A stretch of DNA of 64,000 bases, from NCBI RefSeq assembly GCF_014207745.1, contig NZ_JACHJB010000001.1, forward strand, positions 1,736,001 to 1,800,000, given 5' to 3'. The position numbers and the translations under genes were made by a program. Positions 42,901 through 50,866 of this stretch are shown here, one piece after another. The stretch is from Nonomuraea muscovyensis (GTDB taxonomy: Bacteria > Actinomycetota > Actinomycetes > Streptosporangiales > Streptosporangiaceae). The notes below the pieces were generated by a model. The model ran no database searches. It was not told the origin of the DNA and saw only the letters and a program-made list of their open reading frames with translations. The number at the start of each line of letters is the position of its first letter. Within the stretch, counting starts at the first letter, position 1.

Positions 42901-43413
42901 CTCGGCCAGCGAGTACGACTTGCGGCCGTCCAGCCAGAGCTTGGTCCCGCCCGCGAGGGTGCGTACGGAGGTCAGGTTCCGCCAGGTCGCGGCCGCCTCC
43001 GCCTTCGGCAGGCGGGTGGCGCTCATGCCGAGGGCAGACAGGTTCCGGGTCGCCCGTAGGCCGGTAGAGCCCTGGGAGATGACGGGGATGTCGGACCTGT
43101 CGGCGTCGCCGTAGCCCCATTCGAGGAGCTGGGTGACGTCGAACAGGCGCCGGTCGAGTGCGCCCTCGGCGATCAGGGGCGCGGCGTCGGACGGGATCAC
43201 GTACAGGTGGCCGTCGCGTACCTGGCTCGCGAAGTTCACCTGCCTGCCGGGTCCCGGCTCAATGCGGTGACGCGCACCGGTGACCAGCACGCGATCACCG
43301 GTGATCAGGGTGACGCCGTTCTCCTCGGCGGACCGTTCGGCTGCCGCCGAGGCCGGCGTGGCGATGACCGCTCCCGCCAGGAGAGTGGCGACGAGCACCG
43401 TTCTTAACATCAT
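39994..43413 (-). CDS. secreted subtilisin-like protease (S8) read through into an HTH fragment
   Basis: 1139 residues. A signal peptide (MMLRTVLVATLLAGAVIATPASA) and propeptide precede the S8 domain: Asp197 in VAVLDSGYD, His229 in DPIGHGTHV and Ser391 in MSGTSMAAPH. Beta-rich domains follow. Related actinomycete subtilases end near TQSITRAYVVGR, here about residue 1038. A further 100 residues contain an XRE-type helix-turn-helix (LAGILTERRLSLRGLAAASG, VNRQSISDLLAGRSWPDVAT). The protease thus appears to have lost its stop by fusion to a decayed regulator gene. The catalytic domain itself looks intact. Confidence 0.88.
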   Translation of the reverse strand: MMLRTVLVATLLAGAVIATPASAAAERSAEENGVTLITGDRVLVTGARHRIEPGPGRQVNFASQVRDGHLYVIPSDAAPLIAEGALDRRLFDVTQLLEWGYGDADRSDIPVISQGSTGLRATRNLSALGMSATRLPKAEAAATWRNLTSVRTLAGGTKLWLDGRKSYSLAESVRQIGAPQAWQQGLTGKGVTVAVLDSGYDADHPDLKDAVVHARNFSDDPDISDPIGHGTHVASTVAGRGKTYRGVAPEANLAIGKVGGANGPTDSAILAGMEWAAMEVKARAVNMSFGYVDGPELDPLEQAVNTLSERTGTLFVVAAGNDGPSGRVSTPGSAEAALTVGAVDKQGVLAPFSSIGPRVGDHAIKPDVTAPGVAIMAAAPSGGHQIMSGTSMAAPHVVGAAAIVAQRHPDWTGARLKAALVGSAKPADGATPYQQGTGLIDLERGLKQQVTATGELWATFPWDDDARTATRTITYANASDAPITLDLTTQSEVLNPSAAQVTVPAKGEATVTLTIDATGKAPGDHPGVISATSGDTVVRTPAGAYVEPESYDVTIELLDKQGQRTTPIIAEFYDAETSEIHTLAFRQGVATIRLPKGDWNLYAFLEEVVDGAFVQTLADLPVKVDSDRRLTVDARKGRAAKVTLDDPNARLKPGYSLGLEHGAWSSWVFAGDDVSAVHAIPSRNPGLTYTLGTTWVSKDVSPSPFVYDVHDRHTDGIPEDLTHEVRRRDLAKVTVTYRASGVAATGRPLTGLQFSDRPGRSLMSPVGEIALPGTVVYYRTPGLTYESGIEVGTSRSFDGGKVARPGESSEVWNAAVTGPSFLLPGGSRTGDRLTFSGVGMLATGGPDRTGMDSAATGTVTLARNGSPLATGNIANCRLNDQKGCGLQAELPAGGADYTLTASVQREVPYSTLTTGTESVWRFRSKTTAKEQPLPLMAVRYAPEGLDDHNRAKPGSKTRVPLWVERNPGAAKASVTSMRLEMSTGAGWRQVPVVRVGTRWTAVLPNPDQAGFVSLRATVSDSSGAAVTQSITRAYVVGRTPSADGVRPGGARLPPGRVFSSALSGAATWVAGVQSIAATLAGILTERRLSLRGLAAASGVNRQSISDLLAGRSWPDVATIALLETALAARLWPEGTPASR

Positions 43414-43539
43414 ATAAGTACTTGTCCGCCAAAGGCGGATGCCTTACAGATCTTCGGCGGGCCGGCCCGTTCGACCTGTCATCAATGAAGCTGCCACGAA
43501 GTGCATCGGATGGTCGCTAGGAGCTGTTTAGAGTTCGGA

Positions 43540-44552
43540 TCATGTGGTTGAGGTGAGGAGTCTTAACCACAGGATCGAGCCCCGGAGGTAGAGCCCGGCC
43601 TCGTAGCTTTCCGGGGCCTTGTCGTAGCGGGTCGCCAGGCCACGCCAGGCCTTGATCTTCTGGAAGCAGCGTTCGATGGTGTTGCGCTGCCGGTAGCGCT
43701 CGGGATTGAAGGCGGCAGGCCGCCCACCGGCTGAGCCCTTCTTCTTCCGGTTGGCCTGCTGGTCGCTCTTCTCCGGGATGACCGCGCCGATCCTGCGGCG
43801 GCGCAGATAGGCACGGTTAGCCTTGGAGGAATAGGCCTTGTCCGCGGCCACCGCCGTCGGGCGGGTCCGTGGCCGGCCCACCGGTCCGGCCACGCGGATC
43901 TTGTCCAGGACAGTGGTGAATCGCGGGCAGTCGCCGGCTTGGCCGGGCGTGAGCACGAAGACCAGCGGCAGCCCGGCGGCATCGACCGCGGCATGGATCT
44001 TGCTGCTCAGCCCGCCCCGGGATCGGCCGAGCTCGGCAGCCTTCGCCCGCGCCTTGCGGCGTCGCCGAACGGCGGCGCGCTCGTGCGGCGGCGACGCGCC
44101 GGCCTCGGGTGTGGCCTCGGGCGCATCACCCGCAGCACCGGCGGCTGCTCCGGCAGCGGAGCCCCCTTTTCCTCGGTCAGCGCCTGCTCCAACGCATCCA
44201 GGGTCTCCCCGGCGACCGCCAGCCCGGCCGACTCCTGATGCGCCCGCACGATCGTAGAGTCCACGCTGACCAGCTCCAGCCCGACCTGTCCACGCGATGC
44301 GGCCTCGGCGATCAATGCGTCCATCAGCCCTTGGAACACCCCGGCCTTGGCCCAGCCGTTGAACCGGGAGTAGACCGTGGACCACGGCCCGTACCGTTCC
44401 GGCACGTCACGCCAGCCGGATCCGGTGCGAAACCGCCACAAGATCCCATTGAACTGATCACGCACCCGCCGCGGCAGCGGCCCGGTAGCCGCCACCGGCA
44501 GATGCGGCTCGATCAAAGCCCACTCGGCATCGGTCACATCGAAGCGCGCCAC
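43540..44552 (-). CDS. IS5-family transposase, made by -1 frameshift
   Basis: The first ORF (44552 to 44007) holds the DUF4096 N-terminus: DVTDAEWALIEPHLPVAATG, FRTGSGWRDVPERYGPWSTV, and the first catalytic Asp in LVSVDSTIVRAH. The second ORF, in the -1 frame down to 43540, holds GLSSKIHAAVDAAGLPLVF, PTAVAADKAYSSKANRAYLR (second Asp) and RNTIERCFQKIKAWRGLATR (Glu). A slippery heptamer A-AAG-GGG in the overlap joins them into a full DDE enzyme, so the split is programmed and not a defect. Confidence 0.88.
44163..44169 (-). promoter_or_regulatory. programmed -1 ribosomal frameshift site
   Basis: On the minus strand, codons GAA-AAG-GGG give the canonical X-XXY-YYZ heptamer A-AAG-GGG in the zero frame of the first transposase ORF. 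Slippage by one base enters the second ORF exactly where the proteins must join. Confidence 0.75.
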
Positions 44553-44663
44553 ATCCGAGTTCTACCAGTCACGACCAGCCCAGCACCGACCCCACCAAGA
44601 TCCGAATCCCAAACAGCTCCTAGTGCTGTGACCGGAAACGATCATCGGGTTGGGTAACAGGCT

Positions 44664-45180
44664 TCAGGCTGCGGGAGCCAGAGGCCGACCTCCCCAGCGG
44701 ATGCCCTTCTCGCTTCGGATGCGGGCGCGTTCGCGGCGTTGAGCGGCCAGCACGTCGGGGTGACGGGCGTGGGCGTTGCGCCAGCGCAGGTAGGCGTGCA
44801 GGGCCCGGGTCTGGACAGTGTGATTCGGGTGGTTGGAGTTGGCCAAGGTGAACTGGCGCAACGGTCCAAAATGAGCCTCGATCGGGTTGGCCCAGGACGC
44901 ATACGTCGGGGTGAACAGCAGCCTGACCTTGTGCTTGTCCGCCCAGGCGCGGATGCGCCGGTTCTTGTGCGCCGACAGGTTGTCCATGATCACGTAGATC
45001 GGGGCGCCGTCCGGGCGGGCGGCGCGGATGGACTTCAAGGCTGACCAGGTGGGTTCGCTGCCCTTGCGCCGGTGGTTGATGCCCCACAGCAGGTCATCGC
45101 CGACGGAGTAGCAGCCGTGGAAGTACCTCACGCCGTGAGTGCGGTGATAGGTGGCCGGCAATCGGTCCGGCGCGCCGGCA
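44664..45180 (-). pseudogene. IS630-family transposase C-terminal remnant
   Basis: YFHGCYSVGDDLLWGINHRR, PIYVIMDNLSAHKNRRIRAW and LLFTPTYASWANPIEAHFGP are the DDE_3 core of IS630 transposases, including the Asp of MDNLSAH and the Glu of NPIEAHF. The N-terminal half, with the first Asp and the DNA-binding domain, is replaced near 45180 by another transposase remnant on the opposite strand. Confidence 0.85.
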
Positions 45181-45194
45181 GGTGCCCAGCCCGG

Positions 45195-45971
45195 GGAGTG
45201 CAGGGCAGCGCCCACGGCGCCCTGCTCATCGACGGCTCCCTGGCCTGCCCCCTGATGCCCGCCCGGCTCGCGCAGGCCACCACCGGCCTGGACGACGCCG
45301 CCATCCGCACACCAACGAAAGAACTCACCGCGCTGATCGCCGCGCGAGAGCCGTACTTGCTGCGTCTCAAACAGAACGCAAACGCAGACGGCGCGATCCG
45401 CTTGCAGTGCCCGGCAGCAGGAACCTCTCCGTCGGTCACCTGCCCCCGCTTCGTGCGCCTCCACCAGCGCGGGCCCCGCCGGTCCACCGCGGTCGACCTG
45501 ACCGACGCCCGGCAGCGAGCCGCCCACGTCTCGGCCAAACCTCGTGTCCTGTCCCCGACTCCCGACCACAAGACCAGCGAGCTGCCGAAGATCTGCCACC
45601 AGCAGACCATCACCCTGCACCCCGGCGACCTCGGCTACCTCGACAAGTTCCGCCAGGACCTGCCTTATCTCAGCCCCTCGTGGCGAGGGACGTACTCCTC
45701 TGCCCGTGCCATGACGGAGGGGTTGAACGGCCGTCTCAAGGGCCACGACCTCGACCTGGGTGATCCGAAGAACCGGCTCGCCCACGGCCGCGTCGCCCAG
45801 ATCCTGCTCGCCGCACTCATGGTCACCGTCACCAACGAACTCATCCTGCTCGCCTGGCGGCAAGCCCACGACCACCGCGAGCCTCCAACCGAGGACACCT
45901 ACGCATCCACTGCACAAGATCCAGATCTGGACCCGCCGGCAGCATTCGGAAGACCGCCACCGGGCGCCTGA
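45195..45971 (+). pseudogene. DDE-type transposase-like gene, N-terminus missing
   Basis: About 255 codons: ALLIDGSLACPLMPARLAQA, LIAAREPYLLRLKQNANADG, ELPKICHQQTITLHPGDLGY, AMTEGLNGRLKGHDLDLGDP and HGRVAQILLAALMVTVTNEL. Proteins of this type are usually annotated as hypothetical or transposase in Streptomyces; I infer a transposase from the repeated fragments (30.2 kb) and IS-end sequence. No start exists, because the frame begins at the IS630 joint. Confidence 0.6.
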
Positions 45972-46134
45972 TCCGCTGGGTTGACAACCGGACAGCACTA
46001 CTCCGACCGACCGGTCCCGCACGCCCGGCCGCCAGCCCTCCACGCGCTCCCAGCGGCTCAACGCCACCAGCGCCCCTCGCTTTGAAGGCCACACGAGCCA
46101 GAACCGGCCCGCCCAACGATCCGAACACCTCGGA

Positions 46135-46220
46135 AAACGCGAAATCCCGTCCGATTCAGATGATCGAACGGGATCCCGTCAACCTCAGTCCAGCCGTTTC
46201 AAGAACAGCCCCAGGGCGCG
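46135..46220 (+). repeat. IS end, shared with 22570-22655
   Basis: The segment ends CCGTTTCAAGAACAGCCCC and matches the copy near 22.6 kb over roughly 80 bp with gaps. It is the probable right end of the element that carried the transposase at 45195-45971. An IS5-type transposase starts 66 bp later. Confidence 0.5.
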
Positions 46221-46285
46221 TATTGGGCGTGATCAATCTGCTGATTCGTCCTCGTGGTGGGGCCTGGACCGGTAGATCTTGTTGC

Positions 46286-46945
46286 GTGACGCGAGTGCAA
46301 CTGACGGACGCGGAGTGGGAGCTCATCGGGCCGTATCTGCCGATCGGCGAGTACGGCCCGTATCCCGAGCGGTTACAGCAGCAGTTCGAGGATGTGATCT
46401 GGCGGTTCAGGACCGGCGGGCAGTGGCGGGAGATGCCGCGGGAGTTCGGTGCCTGGTCGACCGTCCACAACCGCTTCCGGCAATGGCGTGACGCCGGCGT
46501 CTTCGAGGCCTTGCTGGAGGGCCTGATCGCGGAAGCGGCGAAGCGGGGTGATGTGGACCTGTCCCTGGTCAGCGTCGACTCCACCACCGCGCGTGCTCAC
46601 CACGACGCGGCCGGGATGCACCTGGCCGCGGACGTCCTCGGCGCGCTGGAGAAGGCCGCTGCCGAGGCGGACAAGGCAAGGTCAAAAGGGGCGGTCTCGA
46701 AGAACAAAGCGGACAGGACGCCGAGATCGATCCCGAGCGGGAGGAACGACGACGCGTCCGGCGCCGGCGAAAACTCCGGCTGACGGCCGCCCTGCTGGGG
46801 CGCTCCAGGGACGGGCAGACCAGCAAAGTTCACCTGGCCGCCGATCGCAAGTGCCGCCCGCTGGCGTTCGTGCTGTCCGCAGGCCAAGCCGCCGACAGCC
46901 CGCAGTTCATCCCCGTGCTGGGCAAGATACGGGTTCGCGTGCCCG
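46286..46945 (+). pseudogene. IS5-family transposase, 3'-truncated
   Basis: A GTG opens VQLTDAEWELIGPYLPIGEY and FRTGGQWREMPREFGAWSTV, and the first Asp is in LVSVDSTTARAH. After a frame change near 46690 (again -1), the second part reads RRRKLRLTAALLGRSRDGQT and PLAFVLSAGQAADSPQFIPV. It breaks before the second Asp. It resembles the intact IS427-type element at 43520 but is a different element (about half identical in protein). Confidence 0.8.
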
Positions 46946-47115
46946 TCGGCCGCCCCCTTCCTCGATCACCTGATGCCAACAGAGCCAGCCGGGCTTGCGC
47001 CGGAGGAGCCGGTCTGCTGGGCTCGCCTGGGGCGGCGGTGGGCGAGGTGATCAAGGCCCCAGCCACCACTGAGGCGATCACCTCGGGGCCGGAATCCCCG
47101 CCGGAGGTGGCTCTG
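46946..47115 (+). repeat. segment duplicated at about 31820-31995
   Basis: This is the downstream copy of the shared stretch, containing GAGGAGCCGGTCTGCTGGGC and GAGGTGATCA. It starts where the IS5 transposase remnant breaks, so both copies may mark the same deletion end of one IS family. 47116-47330 holds no recognisable gene. Confidence 0.5.
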
Positions 47116-47330
47116 CATCATGCGGTTGCTGTACGCACCCGCTGTGCGGCAGCGCTTCCGTGTCATCGGGTCCGCTGACGTTTTACTGACTCCGCTTGGC
47201 CTCTCAGCGGCCAGTATGACCATCGGAGAACGCCGCCCTCTTACGGTACCGACTGCGGCCAGCCGGAAGTTGTCGGCCCCGTACGCCATGATCGGCTTCA
47301 AAGGTTCCATACGTCTCCTCAAGGAGTTTC

Positions 47331-48299
47331 ATGGTCGTCAACAATGGAACCGACTGGTCCGGTATCGACTGGGATGGCTGGAAGAACCTCAATCTGATCC
47401 GCGCCCGGCTCGACGCGGGCGCCGACCCCAACACGGGCGTGTACATCTATGAACGACCGCTGCACGCCGCCGCCGAATGGGGTTCACCTGAGGTGGTCGC
47501 TGAACTGTCCCGGCGAGTCGACGACGTCGATGCTGAACACGAAGGCCGTACCGCCCTCTGGGAAGCCATCTTCAACAACCGCCCCGACAACGCCCGCGCT
47601 CTGGCCGCCGCCGGAGCGGACCCGTGGCGGCCGATGATGAACGGCTGGTCCCCCGGACGCCTCAGCCTGGCCACTCCAACCCCTGACCTGTTCACTCTTC
47701 CTCCCGGCGAGGCCGGCCTGTCTGCCGCCGAGACCGCCGCCGCCTCCACGGCCAGGCATCTGATCACCACTTTGGGCCGCTTGGAGGATGACGGCTTCAG
47801 CGTCGCCTGTGTGGCCGACATCACCGCCGCCGAGGCGGCGCAGCGGCTGGAGGCTACACCGGCCGATGACGACGACATCGAAGAGATCATGGATGACCCA
47901 TTCTCGGACTTCGACGACAGCTTGTCCCTCATCGGCATCACGGACGTGCCGGGCGGATGCGTCGTCTTCCAGCCGTGGGGATACAACGCGTCCACCCCCG
48001 GCGTCATAAAGCGATTGTCGGTCGGCTCTGTCTGCTACGCCATGTTCGCCAACCCCAAGAGCGGCAACCAAGGAGCCGTCGCCCGTGACGGCGTCATCGA
48101 GAAATGGGACACCCATCCCGGCGGAGGCGCCGTATCCGACAACGACCCCACGGAGGACATCCTCACCACCTACCTCTACCACTACCAAGCAGTGGCCTAC
48201 TGCTTCGCTGGTGCGGGCCTGCAGCCAACCGACGCCCGCTCGATCACAGATCAACCCGACGTCTGGCTCAGACTGCCCGAGCAGGACTGGTGGAGCTAA
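47331..48299 (+). CDS. ankyrin-repeat protein with C-terminal DUF6461-like domain
   Basis: 322 residues; AAGGAG lies five bases before the ATG. Ankyrin repeats cover about residues 17-95 (LIRARLDAGADPNTGVYIYE, RPLHAAAEWGSPEVVAELSR, EGRTALWEAIFNNRPDNARA). After a linker, residues about 150-322 form a soluble domain (GCVVFQPWGYNASTPGVIKR, HPGGGAVSDNDPTEDILTTY, YHYQAVAYCFAGAGL) that resembles the DUF6461 proteins at 24529 and 35457. It is probably a cytoplasmic recognition or immunity-type protein; the function is not established. Confidence 0.8.
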   Translation: MVVNNGTDWSGIDWDGWKNLNLIRARLDAGADPNTGVYIYERPLHAAAEWGSPEVVAELSRRVDDVDAEHEGRTALWEAIFNNRPDNARALAAAGADPWRPMMNGWSPGRLSLATPTPDLFTLPPGEAGLSAAETAAASTARHLITTLGRLEDDGFSVACVADITAAEAAQRLEATPADDDDIEEIMDDPFSDFDDSLSLIGITDVPGGCVVFQPWGYNASTPGVIKRLSVGSVCYAMFANPKSGNQGAVARDGVIEKWDTHPGGGAVSDNDPTEDILTTYLYHYQAVAYCFAGAGLQPTDARSITDQPDVWLRLPEQDWWS

Positions 48300-48364
48300 C
48301 CAGCAGCGCGACGAGGGCCCGGCTCCGTGTTCTGGAATCGGGCCTTTCGCACCTACTGGTCGGG

Positions 48365-48440
48365 TGTTCTCGAGTGCCTCTGACCTTGAGCGAACCGACC
48401 AGTTGAAGATCGCTTCCCGACCGCGCGCTGATCGTTTCCC
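48365..48440 (+). repeat. 77-bp element, copy G
   Basis: TGTTCTCGAGT at 48365, GATCGCTTCCC at 48408 and GATCGTTTCCC at 48430. ACTGGTCGG/CCGACCAGT (48355 and 48395) pair perfectly over 9 bp. It lies 66 bp after the ankyrin gene and 100 bp before the stop of the minus-strand VOC gene. Confidence 0.88.
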
Positions 48441-48539
48441 ACCACCCACCCGACGACATCGCCGCCAGCTATGTCGACGAGACATGATCACGAAGCCCGG
48501 GCATCTGGGCACGACGAAGGTGTCGCAGAAACAGCGACG

Positions 48540-48941
48540 CTAACTGTGGCGCGTCACCGCCAGGGTGCGTAGGACGCAGAACTCGTTGCCCTCGGGGTCG
48601 GCCATGACCACCCAGCTTCGGTCTGGGCCTTGGCCCACATCCGTCTTGGTGGCGCCGAGGCCGAGCAGCCTGGTCACCTCGTCGTCGGTGCTGCCGTCGA
48701 TCGGGCTGACGTCGAGGTGGAGCCGGTTCTTCACCGTCTTGCCTTCGGGCACCTGGATGAACAGCAAGGTGGGCGGCATCTGGCGGGTCAGGACCTGCTC
48801 GACGGTCGGCTCCCAGGAGCCGATCTCGACCTTGCCCTCGTTCCGGTCGATCACTTTGAAGTCCAGGACCTCGCACCAGAAGGCCGCGAGTCTCTGCGGA
48901 TCGTGGCAGTCGACGGCCAGCTCGGTGAGTCTACTTGTCAT
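48540..48941 (-). CDS. VOC-family glyoxalase-like protein
   Basis: 133 residues, one VOC module pair: LTELAVDCHDPQRLAAFWCE, RLHLDVSPIDGSTDDEVTRL and VVMADPEGNEFCVLRTL. The C-terminal PEGNEFCVL is typical of the glyoxalase-like group common in actinomycetes. It lies 15 bp downstream of the flavin monooxygenase gene and is probably co-transcribed with it. Substrate unknown. Confidence 0.85.
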   Translation of the reverse strand: MTSRLTELAVDCHDPQRLAAFWCEVLDFKVIDRNEGKVEIGSWEPTVEQVLTRQMPPTLLFIQVPEGKTVKNRLHLDVSPIDGSTDDEVTRLLGLGATKTDVGQGPDRSWVVMADPEGNEFCVLRTLAVTRHS

Positions 48942-48956
48942 GTCTCTCCCTATGTC

Positions 48957-50546
48957 TCAAGGCGTTCCGAACCATGCGGCAAGTGCCTCACGCAGCGAGG
49001 GCGAGGCGCTGTCCGCGGATTCGTCGAGGCCGGCGGCCCAGGCGACGTGGCCGTCCGGGCGGATCAGCAGTGCGTCCGCCGGTCGGTCGTCGGTCTTGGC
49101 GGTGTGGACGTCGAGGAGATGCCGCCAGTCCCGGGCGGTCTGGCGGAGCTCTGGGCGGTCGGCCAGGTCGAGCAGGACGGGCCGGGCGGTGTGCATGAGC
49201 TCGGCGACGCTGGTGATGCCTTGGCCGGTGTGCAGGGTGAGGTCGGGGGCGAAGGTGCCGGCCAGCGGATGATGGCCGGCGCCGGGCATCGGGTAGCGGA
49301 TGTCGGTGCCGGCGACGAGGGCTCCCATGCGGCGCAGCGGTTGCTCGTCGGCGAGCAGTTCGGTGAAAACCTCCCGGAGCGCTTCGGCGGCCGCGTCGTG
49401 CCCACGTCGCAGGGCCACCTGGGCGCGGGTGTGCAGCATGGTGCGGGCGCCGGCGTGGTGGCGTTCGGTGTGGTAGGTGTCCAGCAGGCCGGCCGGAGCC
49501 GTGCCGTGGAGGTCGGCGGCCAGTTTCCAGGCCAGGTTGACCGCGTCCAGCATGCCGGCGTTGAGCGCCACTCCGGTGGCGGGGAACAGGTGCGCCGCGT
49601 CACCGGCCAGCAAAATCCGCCCCTCGCGGTAGCGATCGGCCTGGCGGGCCTTGAAGGTGAAGCGCGACAGCCGGGTCGATCCGGCCAGGGGCAGGTGGGC
49701 GCCGAGCACGCGGTGGATGCTGTCCTGCAGTTCGGTCAGGGTCATCGGGACGTCGTCGTCGTATTCGGTGGTCTCGTCCTCGATGGTGTAGAGGGAGACG
49801 GACTGGGTGCCGGGTGAGGAGCCGACGCCGAGCAGGCCCTGGTCGGTGCGGGTGAATCCGGCGCGGATGGTGCCGAAGCCGGGGACGTCGAGATCGCCGT
49901 TGCCGAGAACGGTGACCGTGTCGGGCAGGGTGACCTGGGCCAGCCGGTTGACCTCGGGATAGGTGGTGCCGGGGAACGGGATGCCGGCCCAGTCGCGGAT
50001 GCGGCTGCGCGCGCCGTCGCACCCCACGAGATAGGGGGCGCTCACCTGGTCAGGGCCGTTCGGGCCGCGCACGTCAACGGTGACCGCGGCGTCGTCCTGG
50101 TTCACCGCGGTCACTTCGTGTCCGCGGCGGAGGTCGACGCCGAGTTCGCCGGTGCGTTCGTCGAGCAGCCGCTCCAGCAGTTGCTGCGGCAGCGGCAGGG
50201 CGTGCATCGGGGGATCCGGCAGGCGGGTGAAGTCCAGGTGCACCCCGCCGAACGGGAACCGGGGAGCGGGCATCGGGCCGGTGCAGGCCGCTTCGAAACG
50301 TTGCAGCAAGCCTCGGTAGCGCAGCAGCTCCAGGATCTGCCCACCCAGGCCGCCGGCCTTGGGGGTGTCGCGGGGCCGCGGCTGCCGTTCCAGCACCAGC
50401 GGCCGCACTCCGGCCAGGCGCAGTTCGGCGGCCAGCATGAGACCGGTCGGGCCGGCCCCCACGATGATCACGTCGGCATTCCCCGCCGGCCGCTCTTCTC
50501 GCAGGTCTTCCTCCGCGGGCCGGGTGGCATCGTGGTGCTTCATCAT
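48957..50546 (-). CDS. FAD-dependent aromatic monooxygenase (rifampicin monooxygenase-like)
   Basis: 529 residues of the PheA/TfdB-type class A flavoprotein hydroxylases. The N-terminal GxGxxG is VIIVGAGPTGLMLAAELR, the DG motif GCDGARSRIRDWAG, and the second FAD motif GDAAHLFPATGVALNAGM; the C-terminal domain is thioredoxin-like. AAAGG precedes the first ATG. Relatives hydroxylate rifamycins, tetracyclines or polyketides using NAD(P)H. The gene belongs to a minus-strand cluster with a VOC protein, a decayed SDR and a serine hydrolase. Confidence 0.88.
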   Translation of the reverse strand: MMKHHDATRPAEEDLREERPAGNADVIIVGAGPTGLMLAAELRLAGVRPLVLERQPRPRDTPKAGGLGGQILELLRYRGLLQRFEAACTGPMPAPRFPFGGVHLDFTRLPDPPMHALPLPQQLLERLLDERTGELGVDLRRGHEVTAVNQDDAAVTVDVRGPNGPDQVSAPYLVGCDGARSRIRDWAGIPFPGTTYPEVNRLAQVTLPDTVTVLGNGDLDVPGFGTIRAGFTRTDQGLLGVGSSPGTQSVSLYTIEDETTEYDDDVPMTLTELQDSIHRVLGAHLPLAGSTRLSRFTFKARQADRYREGRILLAGDAAHLFPATGVALNAGMLDAVNLAWKLAADLHGTAPAGLLDTYHTERHHAGARTMLHTRAQVALRRGHDAAAEALREVFTELLADEQPLRRMGALVAGTDIRYPMPGAGHHPLAGTFAPDLTLHTGQGITSVAELMHTARPVLLDLADRPELRQTARDWRHLLDVHTAKTDDRPADALLIRPDGHVAWAAGLDESADSASPSLREALAAWFGTP

Positions 50547-50599
50547 CAATGACCTTTCGATCGTGTCGTTCGCCGCGTCGTGTCGCGCGCGAACCGGGA

Positions 50600-50849
50600 C
50601 GGAGCTGTCAGCCGGGAGCCAGGCGGCTCGAGCCTGCCGGACGCGTCCACCGCCAGGTCCACGCCCTCGTGCACCGCGGCGAGGTCGGAGACGTCGAGCG
50701 GGACGCACGCCAGGGTGTCGGGGTGGCGGGCCTGCAGGCCCGCCGGCGGCGCCACGTCGCGGGCCGCGTCCGATCTCCTCTGCTCAGCGCAGCCTCCGCG
50801 AACGCTCTGCCGCCTCCCTGGGCGCGCCCGTGATGGACCAGACACGCAT
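50600..50849 (-). pseudogene. short-chain dehydrogenase remnant
   Basis: An ATG at 50849 with GAAGGAG upstream opens MRVWSITGAPREAAERSR, the NAD-binding start of an SDR, but most of the GxxxGxG loop is missing and the frame stops. LDVSDLAAVHEGVDLAVDAS then GRLEP, in another frame at about 50690, is the next SDR block. The catalytic YxxxK part is absent. Confidence 0.7.
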
Positions 50850-50866
50850 GACACCCACTCCTTCCA

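Larger units (their letters stand above)
43520..44620 (-). mobile_element. intact IS5-family insertion sequence (IS427-like)
   Basis: 1101 bp. Imperfect terminal inverted repeats begin GGAGCTGTTT at both ends and share TTCGGATC further in. TA dinucleotides flank both sides (43518-43519 and 44621-44622), matching the 2-bp target duplication of the IS427 group. It carries one transposase made by frameshifting. It sits between the subtilase promoter region and an IS630 remnant. Confidence 0.85.

Noticed and set aside
43540..44552. Transposase of the IS5-family element as a frameshifted pseudogene
   Set aside because: A canonical -1 slippery heptamer, intact ends and target duplications indicate programmed frameshifting.
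44633..44643. Minus-strand GATCGTTTCCG as an inverted copy of the 77-bp element
   Set aside because: Neither a second unit at 22 bp nor TGTTC at the expected distance is present; a single 10-base match is not enough.
23719..48440. CRISPR array
   Set aside because: The repeats are hundreds to thousands of bases apart, genes lie between them, and no cas genes are present.
23700..48450. Calling the element array a true integron
   Set aside because: There is no intI-like gene with its extra domain, no canonical attC R boxes and no attI; only the arrangement is similar, so it is kept as a hypothesis.
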